DNA from: VBAS01 sp964508655
GTDB taxonomy: Bacteria; Bacteroidota; Bacteroidia; Chitinophagales; Chitinophagaceae
Direction of reading: 5' to 3'
Assembly (NCBI GenBank): GCA_964508655.1
Contig: CAZDUO010000002.1
Coordinates: 1 to 64,000, forward strand
Length of the DNA stretch: 64,000 nt
Shown here: positions 26,659 to 34,300 of the stretch, one piece after another
How the letters are laid out: each line of letters begins with the position of its first letter
Position numbering within the stretch: the first letter of the stretch is position 1
Notes under the pieces: model-generated
Seen by the model: only the letters and a program-made list of their open reading frames with translations
Told to the model about the DNA's origin: nothing
The model's database searches: none
Translations under genes and position numbers: made by a program

Positions 26659-27747
26659 ATGTATAAACTGTTACGCAGAATTCTTTTTCTCTTCCCCCCG
26701 GAATGGACACATTATTTTTCGATGAATTGCCTCAGATTGCTTTGCCGTGCCGGGTTTATAAAAAAAATACTTGTCACTTATTTCAGACCCAAAGGAAATT
26801 TTAAATGTTCAATATTCCATATGCAATTCAAAAATAGAATTGGATTAGGCGCCGGCTTCGATAAGAATGCAAAATATTTAAGAGAACTTGAAGTGCTGGG
26901 GTTTGGTTTTGTTGAAATAGGAACAGTGACCCCCTTACCGCAACAAGGAAATCCTAAACCCAGGTTATTTCGCCTTCCAAAAGACAAAGCCCTTATCAAC
27001 CGGATGGGATTTAATAATGACGGGGTGAAGACTATAGCTAAGAGATTAAAAGAGTGGAAAAGGAAGTCAGAAGTCAGAAGTCAGAAGTCAGAAGAGGAAT
27101 ATCCTTCGCTCATTCCTCACCATTCGCCACTCATCATTGGCGGCAACATCGGGAAAAACAAAAACACACCAAACGAAGAAGCATGGAAAGATTATGAAAC
27201 CTGTTTTAAAGAGCTGCATCCTTATGTGAATTATTTTGTGGTAAATGTAAGTTCGCCCAACACGCCGGGTTTGCGGGAGCTGCAGGAAAAGGAATCACTA
27301 CGGAAAATACTGATGCACCTGCAGATGATCAACAATGGCAAGGCACAGGCAAAGCCCATATTTCTGAAGATAGCACCCGATCTCACAACGGAACAACTCG
27401 ATGATGTGATTGACCTGGCAATGGAAATACAACTTGATGGAGTTGTTGCAACAAATACAACTATCAGCCGTGAAAAACTACAAACTTCAAACCACCGGCT
27501 TCAAACTATTGGTGCCGGCGGGCTGAGCGGATTGCCGCTGAAACACAGGAGCACTGAAATAATAAAGTACATTGTTCAAAAAACCAATGGCGAAATTCCC
27601 ATCATAGCCAGTGGCGGCATATTTACCGGCTCTGATGCCAAAGAAAAACTGGACGCCGGCGCTTCCCTGGTACAGGTGTGGACGGGATTTATTTATGAAG
27701 GGCCGGGGATTGTGAAAAAGATTTGTAAAACATTCAATATTCAATAA
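26659..27747 (+). CDS. pyrD: Dihydroorotate dehydrogenase, quinone-dependent (class 2)
   Basis: A 362-aa membrane-associated flavoenzyme oxidising dihydroorotate to orotate with electrons passed to quinone. The N-terminal amphipathic helices (1-45) are the class 2 quinone tunnel. GLGAGFDKNAKYLREL, INRMGFNNDG, GGNIGKNKNTP, the catalytic-Ser loop VNVSSPNTPGLREL, ATNTTISRE, GAGGLSG and the FMN phosphate site ASGGIFTG are all present. Between NRMGFNN and IGKNK there are about 20 extra residues relative to E. coli PyrD, encoded by two heptamer tracts (27065-27136). A further tract at 27475-27509 encodes a variable loop, and another covers the stop codon. Catalytic segments are untouched. Confidence 0.95.
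   Translation: MYKLLRRILFLFPPEWTHYFSMNCLRLLCRAGFIKKILVTYFRPKGNFKCSIFHMQFKNRIGLGAGFDKNAKYLRELEVLGFGFVEIGTVTPLPQQGNPKPRLFRLPKDKALINRMGFNNDGVKTIAKRLKEWKRKSEVRSQKSEEEYPSLIPHHSPLIIGGNIGKNKNTPNEEAWKDYETCFKELHPYVNYFVVNVSSPNTPGLRELQEKESLRKILMHLQMINNGKAQAKPIFLKIAPDLTTEQLDDVIDLAMEIQLDGVVATNTTISREKLQTSNHRLQTIGAGGLSGLPLKHRSTEIIKYIVQKTNGEIPIIASGGIFTGSDAKEKLDAGASLVQVWTGFIYEGPGIVKKICKTFNIQ
27065..27136. repeat. Two heptamer tracts inside pyrD (AGTCAGA x4; CTCATTC-type x4)
   Basis: Four identical agtcaga units (27065-27092) are followed after 16 bp by ctcattc, ctcacca, ttcgcca, ctcatca (27109-27136). Both lie in frame in the segment coding for the extra residues KRKSEVRSQKSEEE and SLIPHHSPL. The second word family recurs in rsmE (48611) and before zapA (54067). 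Confidence 0.85.
27475..27509. repeat. Heptamer tract in pyrD (word ~ AAACTTC), 5 units
   Basis: Units aaactac, aaacttc, aaaccac, cggcttc and aaactat encode the loop EKLQTSNHRLQTI between the conserved NTTISR and GAGGLSG segments. Confidence 0.75.
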
Positions 27748-27776
27748 ATCAATATTCAATTTTTAATATACAATGG
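27731..27776. repeat. Heptamer tract (word ATTCAAT) spanning the pyrD stop and terC start
   Basis: Units attcaat, attcaat, an 8-bp aaatcaat, attcaat, ttttaat and atacaat cover the last pyrD codons, the stop and the 25-bp gap, ending in the terC ATG. It is the same word as at 8581 and 53655. Confidence 0.8.
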
Positions 27777-28585
27777 AACATCTGTTAACCAGCGAAAGCA
27801 TCATCAGTTTTATCATTCTTGTTATACTGGAAGTAGTATTGGGGATTGACAACGTGATATTCGTCAGCATCATCATGAACCGGTTGAAAAGTGAAAAAGA
27901 AGAACGAAGGGCCAGGCGTACCTGGATGATCACGGGCATCATTTCCCGAAGTGCCTTGCTGCTGGCGCTGGGCTGGCTGCTGGCACAAAAAGGAAAATAC
28001 ATCATACCGGACACCTGGTTTGGAAAAGGCTTTGACCTGGCCAGCCTGGTGATGCTGCTGGGCGGCTTGTTTCTTATTTACAAATCAGTAAAAGAAATCC
28101 ACACAAAGCTGGAAGGAGAAGACCCGAATGTAGAATTGAAAAAACAAAAAGGCTTGTCGCTGGCCCAGGCCATCGGGCAAATCATGTTGATTGATGCCGT
28201 GTTTTCTTTCGACAGTGTGATAACAGCCGGCGGCACTGCCAAACATGTGGAAATAATGATTGCTGCCGTCATCATTGCCATGCTGGTGATGTTTTTATTC
28301 AGCCCGAAAATCTCTGCATTTATTCACAAACATCCTACACTGAAAATGCTGGCTCTTTCTTTTCTTGTCATGATAGGCCTCAGCCTGGTGATTGAAGGCT
28401 GGGACAGCGAAGCGGCCCACCAGCTGCACCTGAAGAATTATATTTATTTCGGTATGGCCTTTTCCTTTGTGGTTGAAATGCTGAACATGACGATGCGCAG
28501 CAGGGCTGCCAGAAAAAGAGCTCACGTGGTAGCACTGAATGAACCTGTATGGAACCCGGAGGAAAAAAATAATCCAGCCGGTTGA
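27773..28585 (+). CDS. terC: TerC family integral membrane protein
   Basis: A 270-aa protein with seven or more membrane helices. The family signature VLEVVLGIDNVIFVSII (about 16-32) carries the conserved acidic residues in the first helix. A second internal repeat with LIDAVFSFDSVITAGG (about 138-153) has the matching Asp. TerC-like proteins are linked to metal ion (Mn) efflux and to tellurite resistance clusters, and act with the secretory machinery in some bacteria. No other ter genes are near, so a general manganese-related role is more likely. It follows pyrD by 25 bp, so it is probably in the same transcript. Confidence 0.92.
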   Translation: MEHLLTSESIISFIILVILEVVLGIDNVIFVSIIMNRLKSEKEERRARRTWMITGIISRSALLLALGWLLAQKGKYIIPDTWFGKGFDLASLVMLLGGLFLIYKSVKEIHTKLEGEDPNVELKKQKGLSLAQAIGQIMLIDAVFSFDSVITAGGTAKHVEIMIAAVIIAMLVMFLFSPKISAFIHKHPTLKMLALSFLVMIGLSLVIEGWDSEAAHQLHLKNYIYFGMAFSFVVEMLNMTMRSRAARKRAHVVALNEPVWNPEEKNNPAG

Positions 28586-28626
28586 AAAACGATCATGATT
28601 TTATCTGTAAAATTTAACTCTGAATT

Positions 28627-28641
28627 CCGCTCATAAAGCGG
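28627..28641. terminator. Weak hairpin between terC and the convergent PagL-like gene
   Basis: CCGCT, loop CATAA, AGCGG forms a 5-bp stem in the 63-bp convergent gap. There is no strong T-run on either side, so terminator function is uncertain. Confidence 0.3.
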
Positions 28642-28648
28642 GTACATA

Positions 28649-29887
28649 TCAGAAAGTATATCCGGCGGTGAAAGTAAGCGGTATTTTCAGTCCTGCATTT
28701 ACGGGAAACAGGTTGCCGTTGGAAAAATGCATGATTTTTATTTCCGCATTCAGTTTTCTTTCTTTTCCCAAAAAAGCGCCGGCACCCATAAAGTCGAAGA
28801 ACGTAAACTGCTTGCCGGTTTCCCGGTTATCAATTACCGGTTTTGAAATAAAGGCTGGCCCTGCCACGGAATAATTGAAATAAAGATCCGCATTCTTTAA
28901 ATGCACGGGAGTAATTCTGAAAACCGGAAACAACGCCACGGTGAAAATCCCCTCCTCCTGCTTCCTGCTTTTCCAGTACGACACGGCGGCGCCCCAGTCA
29001 AAGGAAAATGTTTTGCGGGTATGATATACATTCCGCTTGTAAAACAGCGAGAGCCCTTGTGCTATTTCCACTTCACCGCCCCAGAAAATACTCATATCCG
29101 AAACCGTGTTGTTGACTCCATAGCCTAACCCATTGGTGGTATATCCCACCTGCAGCATATTGCGGGGAAAAATATATTCTGCATGGGGGTTGCTTACTAC
29201 TTTATCTTTAACTGACGGTCGCATATAGTAGGTAAATCCCGTGGAATAAAATACAGTTGCCGGTTGTTTTGATTTTTCATTGGCCGGCGACCAAACCATA
29301 TTGGCCAGCAAATCCCACTTATGACTTAAATGATACTGAACCCCGGCGCCACCGAGCAGGGTGGCATAGTTGGCATCGCCGACAACCGGCGCCTGGTTAA
29401 TATAAAATCCGTTGCGGGTGATGATGCCCAGGCCGGCTTCAGTGTACATAGAAAACTTTTCCTTAAGCGGAAACCGGGATTTAAAAGTCAGCCCGGCCAC
29501 ATTCATCCATACAGTATGATACGATTGATCGCCATTCACATTCCGGTAAATTACCCAATTAACGGGTCGCATATAACTCACCTGCATGGATAGCGACTTG
29601 TTAAACCGGTAACCAAAAAGAATAATACGAACTGCAGGCCTGGGTATCTGTATTGTTTCCGCTTTATAACCCGCCTCCATGTGCTGGTTGCCAAACGGGT
29701 AATTGATGTAGCCGATATTCACGCCAATAAATCCATCGGCTAAAAATTCCGGACCCTTTAAATGATTTTCCTGGGCAGGGATGAATCCAAACTGAAGCAT
29801 AGCAACAAGGGTGAGAAAGATGCGCATCTTTTGAAATGTCATTTTAATCCATTTTAAAATAATTTCCGGATAGTTACCTGAAAACAT
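28649..29887 (-). CDS. Outer-membrane protein with PagL-like (acyloxyacyl hydrolase) C-terminus
   Basis: Up to 412 aa from the ATG at 29887, which directly abuts the upstream stop. The ATGs at 29842 or 29827 give a better signal peptide (MRIFLTLVAMLQFGFIPAQ). The whole protein shows barrel-type strands ending in YTF. The C-terminal ~45 residues carry MGAGAFLG and MHFSNGNLFPVNAGLKIPLTF, close to the His-x-Ser-Asn and Asn-x-Gly motifs of lipid A 3-O-deacylase PagL. PagL is usually less than half this length, so there is a long extra N-terminal region. The third catalytic residue is not clearly recognisable. It forms an operon with the preceding barrel-like gene. Confidence 0.65.
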   Translation of the reverse strand: MFSGNYPEIILKWIKMTFQKMRIFLTLVAMLQFGFIPAQENHLKGPEFLADGFIGVNIGYINYPFGNQHMEAGYKAETIQIPRPAVRIILFGYRFNKSLSMQVSYMRPVNWVIYRNVNGDQSYHTVWMNVAGLTFKSRFPLKEKFSMYTEAGLGIITRNGFYINQAPVVGDANYATLLGGAGVQYHLSHKWDLLANMVWSPANEKSKQPATVFYSTGFTYYMRPSVKDKVVSNPHAEYIFPRNMLQVGYTTNGLGYGVNNTVSDMSIFWGGEVEIAQGLSLFYKRNVYHTRKTFSFDWGAAVSYWKSRKQEEGIFTVALFPVFRITPVHLKNADLYFNYSVAGPAFISKPVIDNRETGKQFTFFDFMGAGAFLGKERKLNAEIKIMHFSNGNLFPVNAGLKIPLTFTAGYTF

Positions 29888-30778
29888 TCATTTAATTATG
29901 ACGGGGCCCTTAAACAGATATTTTATACCCAATTCAATGCCTGTATACTGATAATCTTTCAATCCCCTGAAAATGCCCGCTGATACGGAAATATGATTGA
30001 TTTTTTTTTCAACAGCAGATGAAAGTATAACCGGGCGATCGCCATTATTTCTGTAGCCGGAATAACCGCGGCAGTTCAGCCGGTATTGCCAACTTTTATT
30101 ATTATATTCAAGCCCACTTCCATAAAGTATGGCATCATCCTGGCCTGAAGTATTCAGCTGCCATACATAAAACCCGGCCATGGCAGCCAGTTTCCACTTT
30201 TTATCAGTTGATAAAAATTTACCAAAAGAAAAATCGAAGTGATAACCCGGAGCATCGGTATAACGTGCTGAGCCGACCGATGAAGAAGTGGGGTACCTGA
30301 ACCCCGCCCTGAATGCGAGATGAATAAATTTCCGCCAGCGGTTGAGTAATTGCAGGTTGATATTAAAATAAATATCGCCGGTGGCACGGTTATCATTGTA
30401 ATATAAATAATAAACATGCCGATCATCTTTTGTTTGCGGGCTTTGCCTGAACCATTCAACCGGCAGCCATGTAATGTCTGCCGAAACCAGGTTTTTCACC
30501 AGTACATAATTCGCCGCCAGCTTCAGGTTTTGCGTTTTATCGCCCCGGTTGAGAAAAAATACACTGCTGAATGAAATATTGTTTACACTGTCGAGCGAAC
30601 CGTTGGCTAATGAAGGTACCGGGAGTGCATTCGGCCCCATGAAACCCGCAGCGTATATCATATAGTTTTGCCAGGGACTGTATCCATCCCATTGCACCAG
30701 GTTTGCCCATTTTTCAAAGGTTTGTGCCTGTACATTGAAAGAAATAATAAACAGGAAACCAGGCAGTACTTTTCTCAT
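29888..30778 (-). CDS. Outer-membrane-type protein of unknown function, 296 aa
   Basis: The N-terminus is a signal peptide (MRKVLPGFLFIISFNVQAQ). The rest is rich in aromatic residues and alternating strands (e.g. FIHLAFRAGFRYP and WKLAAMAGFYVWQLN) and ends in a strand before KGPVIIK, consistent with a beta-barrel. I do not recognise a family. The stop codon touches the ATG of the PagL-like gene (TGA then ATG), so the two are co-transcribed and translationally linked. A joint role in envelope lipid or surface maintenance is inference only. Confidence 0.6.
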   Translation of the reverse strand: MRKVLPGFLFIISFNVQAQTFEKWANLVQWDGYSPWQNYMIYAAGFMGPNALPVPSLANGSLDSVNNISFSSVFFLNRGDKTQNLKLAANYVLVKNLVSADITWLPVEWFRQSPQTKDDRHVYYLYYNDNRATGDIYFNINLQLLNRWRKFIHLAFRAGFRYPTSSSVGSARYTDAPGYHFDFSFGKFLSTDKKWKLAAMAGFYVWQLNTSGQDDAILYGSGLEYNNKSWQYRLNCRGYSGYRNNGDRPVILSSAVEKKINHISVSAGIFRGLKDYQYTGIELGIKYLFKGPVIIK

Positions 30779-30974
30779 AAGCTGGTTTTCGTTGTTAATG
30801 ATTCGGGATATCAGGTTAAGTTTTATTTCACAGGCGGGATAGCATCAAATTTACAATTTTGTTTCTTCGGTTGAAATGTTTTTTTAACCCGGAACCCATG
30901 ACTGAACCTTGATGTGTTTCTATTTTGCGATGTTGGTTTTAATTAATACTCCGGCAATATTTGAATACTTTTTT

Positions 30975-31185
30975 GTCCCGTAGGGATCCCGGTCACAACC
31001 GGGAGTGGGTAGAATACGTTCAAGGAACCATTCATGCGTTCCTTCGGAACGCCGGGTGTTTGTTGCCAGAGCACCCAACGTTCCTACGGAACGTTAAAAA
31101 ACCTTCGATTTATTCTACCCACCTGTCGTTCCTACGGAACGAAAATAACCTGGAATTTTTTCCAAACTCAGCCATAAAGCTGAGT
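30975..31185. repeat. Composite palindromic element (nested CGTTCC-TACGGAACG hairpins)
   Basis: Hairpins in order: TCCCGTAGGGA (30976-30986), CCCGGT-CACA-ACCGGG (30988-31003), GCGTTCC-TTC-GGAACGC (31036-31052), AACGTTCCTACGGAACGTT (31077-31095), CGTTCCTACGGAACG (31127-31141) and ACTCAGC-GCTGAGT (31166-31185). A perfect 12-bp outer pair, GTGGGTAGAATA (31005-31016) with TATTCTACCCAC (31111-31122), encloses two of them. The design recalls REP/BIME-type elements mobilised by RAYT-like transposases, but no transposase is present. Confidence 0.8.
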
Positions 31186-31320
31186 AGATGAAAAATAACG
31201 TGCCTATACTCACATTCTTATATAAAACTTCAGCAATCCACTTCAAAAAAATTACCGGAGTATGATTTTATTTAAAACATAAATTTATCTGAAAGTGATT
31301 TTCATTTTTCCTTTATTAAA

Positions 31321-31362
31321 AACAAAACAACCGGCCAATAAAAATCAGCCGGCTGTTTTTTT
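31321..31362 (-). terminator. Terminator of the 2264-aa surface protein gene (bidirectional look)
   Basis: AACAACCGGC and GCCGGCTGTT pair with one mismatch around an A/T-rich loop. On the minus strand TTGTTTTGTTTTT follows the stem, 13 bp or more past the gene stop at 31375. Confidence 0.75.
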
Positions 31363-31374
31363 CACCTCCTAAAA

Positions 31375-34300
31375 TCATTTCTCAATTATAATGGTCTTGG
31401 TTACCTGCACTGGCCCCCTGCTGATATTGACAGTGTAAATTCCAGACGGCCACTTGAAACGGTTCACCGTCAATAATCCTGTAATCGTCCAGTCAGCAAC
31501 TTTTTGCCCGAGGGTATTAAATACCACAGCCCGGCTGCCCAGCATTTCCGGCGTCACCACTATGATTACTTTTCCATCTGTCGAGGGATTTGGATAAAGA
31601 TTCACCGGGCTTGCTTTCGGTATTACCGTAAATATATCCACGGCCGATGAGCTGCATCCGTTTGCATCAGTGTACCTGTATGTGACAACATAATTGCCAT
31701 AAGCAAGAGCTCCGGGCACAAAGCTGGTGCCGCTGATGCCCGTACCGGAATAAGTGCCCCCGGATGGCGAGCCGCCGCTCAGCGTTTGCTGTGTATTTTT
31801 CATGTGCAGCGTATCAAATGGAAGATTGAGCGTAACTACCGGCAGCGGGTTCACCGTTAATGTGGCTGCATTGGATGTTAAACTGCCGCTGACCACGCAG
31901 CGATAGCGGTTGCCATTCATGGCAAGGGTAACTGCATTCAATGTAAGCGTAGTACTGGTGGCCCCGCTGATATTGGTAAATGCTCCGCCGCCCACACTCA
32001 CCTGCCACTGGTATGTAAGATTTGCCCCGCTTGCTAATACGCTGAAGGTAGCGTTGGCGCCAACACATACTGCCCTGTCAGCGGGATGTGTGTTGATGGC
32101 AATTGTCAGCACAGTTAATGTAGCTGTGCTGGAAATAACAGGCGGCGCACAGGTGCCGCTTACCACCACATCATAGTTGCCGGCATCTGCCACTGCCACG
32201 TTGCTGATGGTATAACTGCTGCCGGTTGCTCCCGCAATATTCACGCCTCCTTTGCGCCATTGATAAGTCAAACCGCTGCCTGTTGCAACAACAGAGAGGG
32301 TAACATTCTGCCCCACAAACACCGTTTGATTTGCCGGCTGAGTAGTAATGGATGGCGGTTGTAATACTGTTAATACTGCTGTATTGGATATAGCAGCAGG
32401 CGGGCAAGTGCCGCTCACCACCACATCGTAGTTACCGGCATCGGCAGCCGTCACACTGCTGATGGTGTATGATGATGCCGTAGCGCCGCTGATGTTCACA
32501 CCGCCTTTGCGCCACTGGTAAGTAAGGCTGGTTCCGGTAGCTGAAAAACTGAAGGTGACATTTGTACCCGGGCAAACACTCTGGCCTGCAGGATGTGTAT
32601 TTATCGCCGGCGCCGTATTTATTGTCATTGTTATTGTGTTGGATGTGGCAGTAGGCGCAGTCAAACAGGGGTAGGATGAAGTCATCACACAACTCACCAC
32701 ATCGCCATTGGCAAGTGAAGCATTTGAATAAGCCGGACTATTTGTGCCCACATTGTTTCCATTCAGTTTCCATTGATATGATGGGGATGCGCCGCCATTG
32801 GCGGGTGTGGCAGTAAATGTAACATTGGTGCCGGCACAAACGGTGCTGCCCGGTGATGCTGCTATGTTTACTGATGGTGCCAGGAAAGCATTTACCGTCA
32901 TAGTAATTGCATTGGAAGTAGCCGTTGCTGACGTAACGCAAGTAACAGATGATGTCATCACACAGGCTATAACATCGCCATTGGCAAGCGATGCATTGGA
33001 ATATGTGTCGCTGTTGGTGCCCACATTATTTCCATTCAGCTTCCATTGATACGATGGGGATGCGCCGCCGTTGGTGGGTGTGGCAGTAAATGTCACATTG
33101 GTTCCTTCGCAAATGGTATTGCCCGGGCTGGCAGCAATGCTTACTGATGGAGTAACATTTGCCGTAACAGTCATAGTGATGGCATTGGATGTGGCCGAAG
33201 CCGGGCTGGCGCATGCAAAGGATGATGTCATCTCACAGGTAACTACATCTCCATTTGTCAGTGATGCATTGGAATATGAGATGCTGTTGGTACCCACATT
33301 GTTTCCATTCAATTTCCATTGATACGATGGGGAAGCGCCGCCGTTGGTGGGTGTGGCAGTAAAGGTCACATTGGTACCGGCGCAAATCGTACTACCGGGG
33401 TTAGCTGCAATACTGACTGATGGCACTACCGTTCCGGTTACAATCATGGTAATATCATTGGATGTGGCGGTGGGTGTTGCCAGGCAGCTGGCATTGCTGG
33501 TCATTACGCAGCTCACCACATCGCCATTTACCAATGTTGCATTGGAATACGTATTGCTGTTGGTGCCCACATTACTTCCATTCAGCTTCCATTGATACGA
33601 TGGTGAAGCGCCGCCGTTGGTGGGTGTGGCAGTAAATGTAACATTGGTGCCGGCACAAATAGTATTGCCGGGGCTGGCGGCAATGCTTACCGATGGGGTC
33701 AGCAGCGGGTTCACCGTCATTGTAATGGCATTGGATGTGACGGTGGTTGGGCTGGCACAGTTGGCGTTGCTTGTCATCACACAGGTTACCACATCGCCGT
33801 TGGCAAGCGATGCATTGGAATACGTGTCGCTGTTGGTGCCCACATTATTACCATTCAGTTTCCATTGATAGGATGGCGAAGCGCCGCCGTTGGTTGGTGT
33901 AGCTGTAAATGTCACATTGGTTCCTGCACATATTGTGTTGCCGGGGTTTGCTGCAATACTCACTGAAGGAATAATCAACGGGTTCACCGTCATGGTAATG
34001 GCATTCGAAGTAGCCGTTGCCGGGCTGGCACATGCAAAGGATGATGTCATCTCACAAGTAACCACATCACCGTTTGCCAGGGTGGCATTGGAATAAGTAT
34101 TGCTGTTGGTGCCCACATTGTTTCCATTCAATTTCCATTGATACGATGGGGATGCGCCGCCATTGGTGGGTGTGGCTGTAAATGTCACATTGGTTCCCGC
34201 ACAAATCGTATTGCCCGGATCGGCAGCAATACTGACGGACGGCACTACGGTGGCTGAAACCCCCATAGTGATGTCGTTGGATGTTGCAGTTGGCGTTGTC

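Larger units (their letters stand above)
30779..31374. other. 596-bp gene-free interval, mostly palindromic
   Basis: No convincing gene is present. 30779-30970 is plain AT-rich sequence. 30975-31185 is a dense cluster of hairpins (listed separately), and 31321-31362 is a terminator. An open frame across the hairpins translates the repeats (FLRN x3) and is not coding. Confidence 0.7.

Noticed and set aside
30961..31191. 76-codon plus-strand frame with repeated FLRN
   Set aside because: It translates the CGTTCC hairpins; no start context, family or codon pattern supports a gene.
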